Shown here piece by piece: positions 26,280 through 34,930 of a stretch of 64,000 nucleotides of DNA. The notes below the pieces were generated by a model. It did not search any database. It had not been told where the DNA came from and saw nothing but the letters and a program-made list of their open reading frames with translations. The DNA lies in contig NZ_WSQA01000010.1 in assembly GCF_009768885.1 (NCBI RefSeq), positions 1 through 64,000 on the forward strand, read 5' to 3'. Each line of letters starts with the position of its first letter. The stretch's first letter is position 1. This DNA is from Sphingobacterium humi (GTDB lineage: Bacteria; Bacteroidota; Bacteroidia; Sphingobacteriales; Sphingobacteriaceae). Made by a program: the position numbers and the translations under genes.

Positions 26280-27329
26280 CTAGGCTTCAAAATAATGTAC
26301 AGCAGATACGAGAATGTCAATTCTCGTATTTTTTTTGACCTCTGCCGCCGGATACTGCAACGCATGCAGGGTCAATTGCGCATTACCCAGAATTACTTCC
26401 GTAAACATGCCACGGAAACGGAAATCCTTAATCCAAAAGGCCCCATCTTCGGCTTCTTGCCAGTGCACAAACTCCTGGTGGATGGCAATGAGCTGTTGCG
26501 ATTCCAACTTTAAAACGGCCGCTTGTTCCGGCGTAAGGACATTGCTTTTCGCTAATAAACGCGCGGTATAAGGATTCTTTGGCCGGTAATATAAATCATG
26601 TGGATTCCCTTGGTCTACAATAAGACCATTTTTCATCACAATGAGGTAATCTGCCATCGCCAACACTTCCGCAGGGTCATGCGATACCAGTAAAACCGTT
26701 AAGCCGGTCTCCGCCACAATCTGCTGAATATCTTGTTGTAAATCGTCACGAAAGGCCGCGTCCACCTGATTAAAAGGTTCATCCATCAGCAATACTTCCG
26801 GATCGTTAATCAAGGCCCGGCAAATGGCGACGCGTTGTTTTTCACCTCCACTTAGGTCGGCCACACGTTTTTGCGCTAAATGGTCAATCCGCAATTTGGC
26901 TAATACGGCTTCCGTTTTTAGTCTTTTACGCTCCAGGTCTGTATTGGGCAATTGGGAGGCTACATTATCCCAAACTTTGGCGTAGAGGTTTAAGTCGTCG
27001 AACCCTTGAGAAACCAGCTTCATGGCGTCGTGACCCGGAATCAGTTTATCTTTTCTGGTTGGCACTAACCAGCCACGATAGCGAACCTCGCCACTGGCAG
27101 GCTCCAATAGGCCGTAGATAATCCGTAGCAAGGTGCTCTTTCCCGATCCAGACTCGCCAATAATAGCCGTTATTTTTCCTTCCTCAATGCCAAAGTTCAC
27201 CTTGTTCAGCGCCACAACGGCTTCCTTGCCTTCAAATATGCAGGACACATCCTGCCCATGAATAAGGGGGAGGTTAGGTTGTTGAACATCGGAAAAAACG
27301 TATTGACAAGAAGTAGCTTTCTGACTCAT
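26280..27329 (-). CDS. ABC transporter ATP-binding protein (PotA/FbpC-like with C-terminal extension)
   Basis: Walker A GESGSGKST, Q-loop region KLVSQGFDDL, signature LSGGEKQR, Walker B VLLMDEPF and switch His in LLVSHD are intact. A C-terminal region of about 100 residues resembles the TOBE-type regulatory domain of metal, sulfate or polyamine importers. No permease or binding-protein gene is adjacent. The longest frame starts at 27353, but that ATG lies inside the terminator hairpin of the upstream gene. ATG 27329, right after the T-tract, is therefore preferred (349 aa). Confidence 0.88.
   Translation of the reverse strand: MSQKATSCQYVFSDVQQPNLPLIHGQDVSCIFEGKEAVVALNKVNFGIEEGKITAIIGESGSGKSTLLRIIYGLLEPASGEVRYRGWLVPTRKDKLIPGHDAMKLVSQGFDDLNLYAKVWDNVASQLPNTDLERKRLKTEAVLAKLRIDHLAQKRVADLSGGEKQRVAICRALINDPEVLLMDEPFNQVDAAFRDDLQQDIQQIVAETGLTVLLVSHDPAEVLAMADYLIVMKNGLIVDQGNPHDLYYRPKNPYTARLLAKSNVLTPEQAAVLKLESQQLIAIHQEFVHWQEAEDGAFWIKDFRFRGMFTEVILGNAQLTLHALQYPAAEVKKNTRIDILVSAVHYFEA
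26306..26336 (+). terminator. Intrinsic terminator inside the 3' end of the convergent ABC gene
   Basis: ATACGAGAAT, loop GTCA, ATTCTCGTAT, then seven more T: a perfect 10-bp stem on the plus strand, 37 bp after the hydrolase stop. It overlaps the last codons of the minus-strand ATPase gene. Confidence 0.88.
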
Positions 27330-27360
27330 AAAAAAAATGTCGGGCTTATGCAACCCGACA
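27330..27360 (-). terminator. Terminator after the outer-membrane barrel gene
   Basis: Minus strand TGTCGGGTT, loop GCATA, AGCCCGACA, then eight T: nine pairs with one wobble. It ends directly before the ATG of the ABC ATPase gene (27329) and fixes that start. Confidence 0.9.
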
Positions 27361-27391
27361 CAAAAGTACGTTTTAGATTTTGAATTTGCTA

Positions 27392-28195
27392 TTAAAAACC
27401 AAGCGTCAAGCCGAAGGCAAGGTTCCTTAAACCTTTTTGATCGGGGCTTTTTTCAAACATATCGTTCATATAATATTTGGCAAACAAGCCGAAGTTATCA
27501 TAGCCAATACGGGCAAAACCACCGTATTGAAAGGTCTCTAAATTATAGGTGTCTTTATATTTCTGCTTGCCAAATTCCTTGCTTTTCAAGCGCTGGGTAC
27601 CTTTCAGCAAAACACCAGTCATCGCACCGAAGGCAAATTTTAAGCGTTTCCCATTGGCTAATTGATGGCTACGCAGCTCAAAAGTCAAGGGCAGGCGCAG
27701 GTAAGTAGACGTGAAAATGTTCTTCTTATAGCCTGAATCATCGTCTAAAGGCTCAAAAGTTAAAGGCGTTACATCTTGTTGCAGTAGCACATTGTGTTCC
27801 AGGCGCAGGTAGTTCCACTCGAAACCGGCCGAAGCATAGACTTTGAACACATCGCTAAAGCGTACACCAAACTGGGCCACGTCAAAGCCGAAATTCGAAG
27901 CCTTCTTATAATCCAATAATTTGTTCCCTTCCGATAGGGTAAAACTACCGTCATCTACCAATCTGGAGAAACCCCAATCCACCCGGGTGAAGGTAATTCC
28001 GCCGAAGGACCGCGGGTAGCGGATCTTCTTGGCTTCGGTTTCATCATCTTTGCCGATGTTGATGTCGATGCTTGCACTTTTCTTTTTATCGGTAGAGTCT
28101 GTGCTAGCCTCGGTTTTGATGCTGATTTGGGCTTGAGCTACCTGCATGCCTAAACATAGGAGCAGGGCAGCAAAAAGGTTCATTTTTAATTTCAT
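27392..28195 (-). CDS. Outer-membrane beta-barrel protein (PorT-like)
   Basis: 267 aa. Signal peptide to about residue 23 (VAQAQ), a charged linker rich in Lys/Asp (30-57), and an 8- to 10-strand barrel of the OMP_b-brl_2/PorT type ending LRNLAFGLTLGF. It begins 3 bp after the anti-sigma-like gene and forms a module with the ECF sigma factor. It is probably a stress-responsive envelope protein. Confidence 0.82.
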   Translation of the reverse strand: MKLKMNLFAALLLCLGMQVAQAQISIKTEASTDSTDKKKSASIDINIGKDDETEAKKIRYPRSFGGITFTRVDWGFSRLVDDGSFTLSEGNKLLDYKKASNFGFDVAQFGVRFSDVFKVYASAGFEWNYLRLEHNVLLQQDVTPLTFEPLDDDSGYKKNIFTSTYLRLPLTFELRSHQLANGKRLKFAFGAMTGVLLKGTQRLKSKEFGKQKYKDTYNLETFQYGGFARIGYDNFGLFAKYYMNDMFEKSPDQKGLRNLAFGLTLGF

Positions 28196-28198
28196 GTA

Positions 28199-28972
28199 TT
28201 ATCTTCTATTACGTGCTAAACTTTTTGTTAAATCAATGCGGATATTTCCTTCTTCATCGTTGCTAAACTGCACATCGCTTGGTCCAAGGTTGATGTTTCC
28301 GGCAATGCCATTTAACACCTTGGTCAATAGACTTTGCCGCGGTTTTTTCTCTTCCTTCGCCTGTTGGGCATACATCAGCTCTTCGTTTTCAATAATATTA
28401 ACGAGTGGCTGTATGGGTTTCACCTCCGCCATAGCTGCTGCTGTAGTCGAATTTAAGCTTTCTTCCGGAGTAATATCCAACAACACCAGCACGGCTTCCA
28501 AAGGCGCGGTATGGTTTATCCTAGGGGTTTCCACCTGTGCAAGGGCAGCAGGGGTAACTTCAGGTTTGCTTTCCTGCTTGGCCAGCTGTACGATACCCGG
28601 CTTGCTTGCTGCTGTTTTCTTTTTGACTGTCGTTTCCTGTGGAACATCCGGCTTCAATGCTGCAGCTGCAACAGGAGCTTCCTGTGGAGGGGTCGATATC
28701 GCCGGTTCGGTTACTTCCGCCTGAGCAAGTTTTGCTTTGCCTTCTGCTTGCAGGTTAGGGTCGGCGGCATCAAAGAAGCGGAAGCCAATGCCCAAACACA
28801 ACAATAACACGGCTGCGGCAGCAAAATAACGCCACAAAACCAGCGGCTTCTTCGCTGTTGCTTCCGTTGGCGGAAGTTCAGCTTCTATTTTCGCCCATAA
28901 GCCAGCCGGCGCAGGGCTCTCCGCGTCCTTCAACCCCTTAGCAAAGAGATCGTCTATTTCTTGATCTTTCAT
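28199..28972 (-). CDS. Membrane-anchored anti-sigma-like protein
   Basis: 257 aa from ATG 28972, which overlaps the sigma gene stop as ATGA (translational coupling); the longer frame from 29014 is less likely. A short cytoplasmic N-terminus (DDLFAKGLKDAESPAPAGLW) precedes one membrane helix at about 45-60 (YFAAAAVLLLCLGIGF) and a long Pro/Ala/Lys-rich periplasmic region, ending in a conserved-looking patch (NINLGPSDVQFSNDEEGNIRIDLTKS). Position and topology indicate the anti-sigma partner of the next gene; there is no FecR domain and no zinc motif. Confidence 0.78.
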   Translation of the reverse strand: MKDQEIDDLFAKGLKDAESPAPAGLWAKIEAELPPTEATAKKPLVLWRYFAAAAVLLLCLGIGFRFFDAADPNLQAEGKAKLAQAEVTEPAISTPPQEAPVAAAALKPDVPQETTVKKKTAASKPGIVQLAKQESKPEVTPAALAQVETPRINHTAPLEAVLVLLDITPEESLNSTTAAAMAEVKPIQPLVNIIENEELMYAQQAKEEKKPRQSLLTKVLNGIAGNINLGPSDVQFSNDEEGNIRIDLTKSLARNRR

Positions 28973-29517
28973 ATGCCTAATTCCTCCATTTTTAAAATGC
29001 GTTCTCGAAGCCAAGCACGGGCTCTCGATAATTGTGACTTCGAATTGCCCTCTGAAATGTTCAACATCTCGGCAATCTCCCGATGGCTATAGCCCTCAAT
29101 GGCATATAAGTTAAATACCGTACGGTAGCCGATGGGCAATTCCTGCACTAATTTTAACAGGTCTTTGTAGTCCATATGACCTAGGGAAAAATGGCTGCTG
29201 TCAGCGGTGCTGACGGCGGCTTCAGACTCCACAGAAACAAAGGTTATTTTATGTCTACGGTAGGTCTCAATGGCCGTGTTTACCATAATCCGTCGGATCC
29301 ATCCTTCCAGAACGCCGGTGCCTTCAAATTGGGCACCCTTATTAAATACTTTTATAAATCCTTGTTGAAGCATATCTTCGGCTTCAAAGTTGTCCCGAGC
29401 ATATCGGAGGCAAACAGCATACATTTTGGAAGCGTACAGCTGATACAATTCAGCTTGTGCTTTTCGATCGTTCTGTTTACAGCGATCCCAAATATGTAAT
29501 ACTTTTCCTGGTTCCAA
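28969..29517 (-). CDS. ECF RNA polymerase sigma factor (RpoE-like)
   Basis: 182 aa. Region 2 (about 20-90: YQLYASKMYAVCLRYARDNF; AEDMLQQGFIKVF) and region 4 (about 120-175: LPIGYRTVFNLYAIEGYSHR; EIAEMLNISEGNSKSQLSRA) are complete. It is the first gene of a sigma/anti-sigma/outer-membrane-protein unit, the usual layout of envelope-stress ECF modules in Bacteroidota, and is distinct from the FecI-like sigma at 10965. Confidence 0.94.
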   Translation of the reverse strand: MEPGKVLHIWDRCKQNDRKAQAELYQLYASKMYAVCLRYARDNFEAEDMLQQGFIKVFNKGAQFEGTGVLEGWIRRIMVNTAIETYRRHKITFVSVESEAAVSTADSSHFSLGHMDYKDLLKLVQELPIGYRTVFNLYAIEGYSHREIAEMLNISEGNSKSQLSRARAWLRERILKMEELGI

Positions 29518-29578
29518 TTGTTTCGGTTTTATAGGTAAGACGCCGGAAGGTTCCGCGAGGTTGCACCGAAAAAGAAAA

Positions 29579-29995
29579 TTAAATGATTTTTATGCTGCGG
29601 CCCTGATTTTCAGTCAAATGTATTTGGATAATTTCAGCTTCCTCCGGTAATAAGCTTGGAATTTTCTCCGGCCATTCCACAAAACAGTAGTTGCCCGAGT
29701 AGAAATACTCCTCATAGCCCAGGTCTAAGGCTTCCTGTTCATCTTTCAAGCGGTAGAAATCGAAATGATAAACCGGCCCATTGGGGGCATGGTATTCATT
29801 GACAATGGAAAAGGTAGGGCTTGAGGTGCTATCAACAACACCCAACTGCGCACATAGCGCCTTGATAAACGTGGTCTTGCCAGCGCCCATGGCTCCCTGA
29901 AAAAGAAAAATCCGAGCCTCCGGCTTCGCCGATAATAACCATGCCGCCGCTGCCGGCAGCTCCTCTAAACTGTTTACCTGATATTCCATGCCCAA
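29579..29995 (-). CDS. tsaE: tRNA threonylcarbamoyladenosine biosynthesis ATPase TsaE
   Basis: 138 aa, normal family length. P-loop FQGAMGAGKTTFIKAL (about 32-47), the SSPTFSIVNEY motif and HFDFYRL are present. It works with TsaB and TsaD in making t6A37 of ANN-decoding tRNAs. In many Bacteroidota tsaE lies next to porX and ald; here porX is the next gene upstream, across a repeat-filled gap of 608 bp, and ald is 4 kb away. Confidence 0.95.
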   Translation of the reverse strand: MGMEYQVNSLEELPAAAAWLLSAKPEARIFLFQGAMGAGKTTFIKALCAQLGVVDSTSSPTFSIVNEYHAPNGPVYHFDFYRLKDEQEALDLGYEEYFYSGNYCFVEWPEKIPSLLPEEAEIIQIHLTENQGRSIKII

Positions 29996-30603
29996 AAATA
30001 AGGATTTCTAATGAGGAAAAAACAAGGCAATGGTTTCTGTTGAATTGCTTTTGCTTATTTGCATTGGAAGGTATTTTTAGCGCCTTTTCACTTCCCTTGT
30101 TTAGCCCTTTGCAAAGGGGATTGATACGGGTGAGAAAGGGGTGAGAAAGGGGGGAGAATAGTATTTAGTATGGAGTAGTTAGTAGTTAGACCGCTTTGTA
30201 TTGCGTAGTGGCCTGTGCTGCCATCGTGGGAGGGTAAAAGGTTTGCAAAATTTATTGGAAGGTGATGACATGGAGTGGCATTGTTTGTTAAGCTTTGCTT
30301 ATAAACTACGGTACGCTATGCTAGCAAACTACGGCACACTTTGCTAATAAACTGCGGCACGCTTGTACCGCATTGTGGCGAGGGATGTCATGGTGAGCGG
30401 AGTCGAACCATTGGTACGTCAATACAATCACCAGTGCTTAAATCATTGGTAATGAACTAATTAAACATTTATTATTGCACTGACGTACCAGTCGTTCGAC
30501 TCCGATCACGATGACAGCACGATGACAGCACTAAGACAGCACTTCCATTCTTCTCCTCCCAAAACGGTCTAACTACTAACTACTAAATACTAAATACTAA
30601 GCC
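29996..30603. repeat. Composite palindromic intergenic repeat, locus 2
   Basis: No gene. 30107-30160 contains a block also found inverted at about 57479-57540 (TTGCAAAGGGGATTGATACG). Outer inverted repeats of 34 bp (30160-30193 and 30565-30598; 32 of 34 match) begin or end with TACTAAATACT-type sequence. An inner inverted pair of about 35 bp (30389-30423 and 30479-30513) includes CGGAGTCGAAC / GTTCGACTCCG. Between left outer and inner arms, 30228-30395 is a diverged copy of 206-345. The element sits between tsaE and porX, both minus-strand. Confidence 0.8.
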
Positions 30604-32157
30604 CTACTTCGGGCTATACGTAATAAAAGGAATAATCATTTCCTCCAATGAAACGCCGCCATGCTGAAACGTGCCGCTGAAGTAATTCACAAAATGGTTG
30701 TAGTTATTAGGATACACAAAATAAGTATCTTCCTTCGCGAATACGAATGTCGAGCTTACGTGCACCCTTGGCAGCTGTGCTTCCAGTGGGTTTTTGATGA
30801 TAAACACATCCTTATCGATAAAGTTGAGGTTTTTACCTTGTTTATAGCGCAGGTTGGTATTGGTATTTCTGTCGCCGATAATCTTGCTGGGTTTGCGGAC
30901 GCGGATGGTGCCGTGGTCGGTACTGATGATGACGCGGACATTACGCTGCGATAACCACTTCAATACCTCCAATAGCGGGGAGTGCTCGAACCAGGAGAGG
31001 GTTAAGCTGCGGTAGGCGGCTTCATCATTCGCCAGTTCGCGGATCATGGCCATGTCGGTACGGGCATGGGAAAGCATATCCACAAAGTTATAGACAAATA
31101 CGTTCAGGTCGATTTGCATATGCTTGTTGATATTCTCCAATACATCGCGGCCCTGCTCCAGGGTAATCACCTTGGTATAGCTGTGCTTGATGTCGCGGCG
31201 GTAGAGGCGTTTGATCTGGTCGGCTAAGAATACGTCTTCATAGAGGTTTTTGCCGCCCTCTTCTTCATCATTTTGCCATTCTTTAGGAAAGCGTTTCTCC
31301 ATTTCCAGGGGGGTAAGTCCCGAGAAAATGGCGTTCCGCGCATATTGGGTTGCCGTTGGCAGAATACTGTAATAGCTGTCTTCTTCTTCCACGCGGTAAT
31401 AGTCGGAGATCACCTCGTTGATGATCTTCCACTGGTCGTAGCGTAGGTTATCGATCAAAAAGAAGAAGGTAGGTTTCTCCGGATCTAATTTTGGGAAAAC
31501 CTTCTTTTTAAAGAGCTGATGCGATAGGATAGGGCCTTCTTCCGGATTTTTCATCCAGTTGAGGTAGTTTTTCTCGATAAATTTGGAAAACAACAGGTTG
31601 GCGTCCGATTTCTGCATGGTTAGGATTTCATGCATGCCGGCGTCTTCCAGTTTTTCCAAGGAAAGCTCCCAATAGAGCAATTTTTTATAGGCCTCCACCC
31701 ATTCGCTGTAGTTCAGGTCGTCGTTCATGCGCATACCCAACTGTCGGAAATCCTGTTGGTAGGCCATGGACGTACGCTCGCTGATTAAGCGTTTATTCTC
31801 CGTAAACTTTTTGATGGTCATCAGGATCTGCTTCGGATTGACTGGTTTAATGAGGTAATCGTCAATCTTAGCGCCTATGGCATCCTCCATCAAATGTTCC
31901 TCTTCATTTTTAGTAACGAGGACGGTAGGAATGGAAGGGTTTATCGATTTTAAGATGTTCAGGGTCTCCAAGCCGGTTAAGCCGGGCATATTTTCATCCA
32001 AGAACACCAGGTCGAAGGGTTCATTCTTGAACGCATCGACGGCATCGGCACCATTGTTTACGGTTTTAACTTTATAATCTTTTTGTTCCAACAGGAGAAT
32101 ATGAGGTTTTAAGAACTCAATTTCATCATCGGCCCAAAGTATATGTATTTTCTGCAT
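30604..32157 (-). CDS. porX: PorX, response regulator with PglZ/alkaline-phosphatase-like effector (T9SS regulation)
   Basis: 517 aa. CheY-like receiver (about 1-120) with acidic pocket Asp10/Asp11, phospho-acceptor Asp54 (FLDENMPG) and Lys104, a helical linker, then a PglZ domain (about 225-515). The effector domain has metal-site motifs LIDNLRYDQW (Asp236), PTATQYARNAIFSG (nucleophile Thr near 270) and STDHG. PorX is phosphorylated by PorY, hydrolyses oligonucleotides, and with SigP controls type IX secretion genes in Porphyromonas and relatives. PorY is not in the window. Confidence 0.96.
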   Translation of the reverse strand: MQKIHILWADDEIEFLKPHILLLEQKDYKVKTVNNGADAVDAFKNEPFDLVFLDENMPGLTGLETLNILKSINPSIPTVLVTKNEEEHLMEDAIGAKIDDYLIKPVNPKQILMTIKKFTENKRLISERTSMAYQQDFRQLGMRMNDDLNYSEWVEAYKKLLYWELSLEKLEDAGMHEILTMQKSDANLLFSKFIEKNYLNWMKNPEEGPILSHQLFKKKVFPKLDPEKPTFFFLIDNLRYDQWKIINEVISDYYRVEEEDSYYSILPTATQYARNAIFSGLTPLEMEKRFPKEWQNDEEEGGKNLYEDVFLADQIKRLYRRDIKHSYTKVITLEQGRDVLENINKHMQIDLNVFVYNFVDMLSHARTDMAMIRELANDEAAYRSLTLSWFEHSPLLEVLKWLSQRNVRVIISTDHGTIRVRKPSKIIGDRNTNTNLRYKQGKNLNFIDKDVFIIKNPLEAQLPRVHVSSTFVFAKEDTYFVYPNNYNHFVNYFSGTFQHGGVSLEEMIIPFITYSPK

Positions 32158-32591
32158 AAAAGGGTTGATTGCTATGGGCTAATTTAAGGCTTTTTTCTCA
32201 GTGAATCGGGAATATTAACCTTGCTTAACATTATTGTGTAGGCTATTATAGGGAGAAATTAAAAAATCATCGTCAAAGCGATTCCTGGCTATTGAAAATT
32301 TAATTCGTATGTAAGGAATTTCTTAACAAGCATGAGGTCTATCCTTGCTAGCCGTTTGCGGGCTGTTTTATTTATTTTCTTGTAACGTTTGCCCTACTTC
32401 CATTCCCTGCATTTCAGCTGATTATAGATTATATTTACCAGGATATAGGTAATTGTGGTAAAAACAGACTTTTTTTGGTTTTTTTTTAACATTAATTAAG
32501 TACCATCTATGTATCTTTGCACGTATCTTAGCCTAGAAATATTAAGTTAACATACGTTTTTAGGTTTGATAAGCAGCTAGTTATTAGTCGG
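32158..32591. promoter_or_regulatory. Divergent intergenic region porX / HD gene, with -7 element
   Basis: 434 bp, AT-rich, no gene. TATCTTTG at 32512-32519 on the plus strand is an exact TAnnTTTG match, giving a start about 68 bp before the HD gene; the -33 box is unclear. No porX promoter could be supported. Confidence 0.55.
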
Positions 32592-33848
32592 TTGAATAAG
32601 AAAAAAATTATAAATGATCCTGTTTACGGTTTTGTTACAATCCCGTCCGGATTCATCTATGACCTGATTCAACATCCGTTTATTCAGCGCTTACGTTATA
32701 TCAAGCAGGTCAGTATGACCCATTTGGTATATCCAGGTGCCCTGCACACCCGGTTCCAACATGTTATCGGCGCCATGCACCTGATGAGTTTAGCGGTGGA
32801 GACCTTGCGTGGAAAGGACGTGCAGATTTCGGAGGCCGAAGAGGAAGCCGCCTTAGCCGCTATTTTATTACACGATGTGGGGCATGGCCCTTTTTCGCAT
32901 TCCTTGGAACATACCTTGGTGGAGGGTGTTTCGCACGAGATTATCTCGGCCTTACTGATGGCGAAGTTAAACGCGGAATTTGAAGGGCGATTGAGCCTGG
33001 CCATTACCATTTTTAACGATAAATACCATCGGAAGTTCTTACATCAATTGGTTTCGAGCCAACTGGATACCGACCGGATGGACTACCTGAACCGGGATAG
33101 TTTCTTTACCGGCGTTTCAGAAGGCGTGATTTCCTTCGATCGCATCATCAAAATGTTGAATGTAAAAGACAACGAGTTGGTTGTGGAGAGCAAGGGGATC
33201 TATTCTGTAGAGAAGTTTTTAATTGCCCGCCGACTGATGTACTGGCAGGTTTATTTACATAAAACCGTCATCACTGCCGAGCAGATGATGATAAAGGCTT
33301 TGGCACGCGCGAAAGAGTTGAGCAACAAAGGGGTAAATTTATTTGCCACGCCGGCCTTAGATCATTTTTTAAAACATCATATTAGCAAGGAGACTTTTCT
33401 TCTTGACGAATCGCACTTAGCTTGGTTTACCCAACTGGATGATACCGACATTATGTCGGCCATTAAAATTTGGGCAAACCATTCAGATCCCATCCTAAGC
33501 TTATTGTGCTCGAAGATTATCCGTCGGGAGTTATTCCGTACGGAAATGAGCAATAAGCCGTTTGATAAGGCCTATTTGGCGCTATTAAAGGAAAAGATCA
33601 TGCAGCGATTCGGCATTGAGGAAGCAGATCTGGGCTATTATTTATATGAGCAAGTTGTTGGGAACAGTGCATACGATTCCTCGATAAACAGTATCCGGGT
33701 ATTGGAAAAGGATGGACGCCTCTGCGATATCGCCGAAGCATCCGACTTATCTAATATCGAGGCCCTGGCTAAACGCGTGGAGAAATATGCGCTAACCTAT
33801 CCGAAAGAAATTGGCTATGTCCAATCGGAGCTACTTGTTAACAATTAA
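32592..33848 (+). CDS. HD-domain phosphohydrolase (dGTPase-like)
   Basis: 418 aa. The HD metal motif HDVGHGPFSHSLEH lies near 97-110, with an upstream H...RxxH pair in LHTRFQHVIGAMH and a downstream QLDTDRMDYL motif, as in dGTPase-like HD proteins. The start is TTG: no ATG exists between the upstream in-frame stop (32529) and this codon, and MNKKKIINDPVYGFV is the usual family beginning. It precedes the lpxD-lpxC-lpxA operon, a gene order conserved in Bacteroidota. Confidence 0.9.
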   Translation: MNKKKIINDPVYGFVTIPSGFIYDLIQHPFIQRLRYIKQVSMTHLVYPGALHTRFQHVIGAMHLMSLAVETLRGKDVQISEAEEEAALAAILLHDVGHGPFSHSLEHTLVEGVSHEIISALLMAKLNAEFEGRLSLAITIFNDKYHRKFLHQLVSSQLDTDRMDYLNRDSFFTGVSEGVISFDRIIKMLNVKDNELVVESKGIYSVEKFLIARRLMYWQVYLHKTVITAEQMMIKALARAKELSNKGVNLFATPALDHFLKHHISKETFLLDESHLAWFTQLDDTDIMSAIKIWANHSDPILSLLCSKIIRRELFRTEMSNKPFDKAYLALLKEKIMQRFGIEEADLGYYLYEQVVGNSAYDSSINSIRVLEKDGRLCDIAEASDLSNIEALAKRVEKYALTYPKEIGYVQSELLVNN

Positions 33849-33866
33849 TACATACATAATCACCGA

Positions 33867-34904
33867 ATGCAATTCACCGCTGAGCAGATAGCAACATTAT
33901 TACAAGGAAAGGTCGAGGGAAATCCTGCCGTTATGGTAGATACACTTTCCAAAATCGAAGAAGCAAGTTCTTCGAGTCTTACGTTTTTGGCAAATCCAAA
34001 ATACGAACAGTTTATTTACCAATCAGAAGCGGGCATTATTGTGGTCAATGAGGAATTGGTGCTGCAAAAACCCGTGAAAGCGACGCTTATCCGCGTAAAA
34101 AACGCCTACACTTCCTTTACCGAGATCTTAAAGCTGTACCATGAAATGCGGAACGACCGCAAAGGGATAGAAGAATGTGTGCAGATTCATGAAACGGCCA
34201 GCCTTGGCGAGAATTTGTACATCGGTGCTTTCACCTATATCGGGAAGAACGTTCAAATTGGAAATAACGTGAAGATCTATCCGCAGGTGTACATCGGCGA
34301 TCAAGTGAAAATTGGCGATGGATCGGTTATCTATCCGGGTGCTAAAATTTATGAAGACTGTGTGATCGGCAAATCTGTGATTCTGCATGCCGGCGTTGTA
34401 ATCGGTAGCGATGGTTTTGGCTTTGCGCCAAAAGAAGATGGTACCTATGATAAGATTCCGCAAATCGGGAATGTGATTATCGAAGATGCTGTAGAGATTG
34501 GTGCCAACACGGTTGTAGACCGGGCGACCATGGGTTCTACCGTGATTAAAACGGGTGTAAAATTGGATAACCTGATTCAGATTGCCCATAACGTGGAGAT
34601 TGGACGGAATACGGTGATTGCGGCACAAACCGGGGTATCCGGCAGTACCAAAATCGGCGAGCATGTGGTGCTAGGTGGCCAAGTGGGTGTTGTTGGCCAT
34701 ATTCATATTGCCAAAGGTAGCCAAGTGCAAGCCCAATCGGGGGTGAACAGATCCTTAGTAGAAGAAAATAAAAAATGGGGGGGGAGCCCTGCATTTCCAT
34801 ATAATAATGAGCTTCGTTCTCAGGTGCTTTATTCTAAATTACCGGAAATGGAACGCCGTTTAGCGGAGCTTGAAAAGCAATTAAAAGATAAAAATAATAG
34901 CTAA
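33867..34904 (+). CDS. lpxD: UDP-3-O-(3-hydroxyacyl)glucosamine N-acyltransferase
   Basis: 345 aa. N-terminal uridine-binding domain (about 1-100), then left-handed beta-helix hexapeptide repeats (about 105-315) with the catalytic His in IAHNVEIG and the GFGFAPKEDGTYDKIPQIG loop, and a C-terminal helix (SKLPEMERRLAELEKQL). It adds the second 3-hydroxyacyl chain in lipid A synthesis. It follows the HD gene by 18 bp and is followed by lpxC-fabZ by 26 bp. Confidence 0.97.
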   Translation: MQFTAEQIATLLQGKVEGNPAVMVDTLSKIEEASSSSLTFLANPKYEQFIYQSEAGIIVVNEELVLQKPVKATLIRVKNAYTSFTEILKLYHEMRNDRKGIEECVQIHETASLGENLYIGAFTYIGKNVQIGNNVKIYPQVYIGDQVKIGDGSVIYPGAKIYEDCVIGKSVILHAGVVIGSDGFGFAPKEDGTYDKIPQIGNVIIEDAVEIGANTVVDRATMGSTVIKTGVKLDNLIQIAHNVEIGRNTVIAAQTGVSGSTKIGEHVVLGGQVGVVGHIHIAKGSQVQAQSGVNRSLVEENKKWGGSPAFPYNNELRSQVLYSKLPEMERRLAELEKQLKDKNNS

Positions 34905-34930
34905 CTTTACCCGAATTACGCAAATCACTA

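Noticed and set aside
27330..27353. N-terminal extension of the ABC ATPase
   Set aside because: It is the terminator hairpin and T-tract of the previous gene.
29941..30144. Plus-strand frame overlapping tsaE and the repeat region
   Set aside because: Antisense to the conserved tsaE start, then repeat DNA; low-complexity translation.
30604..32157. PorX as a phage-defence PglZ (BREX) protein
   Set aside because: The N-terminal receiver domain and whole architecture are those of PorX; no other BREX genes are present.
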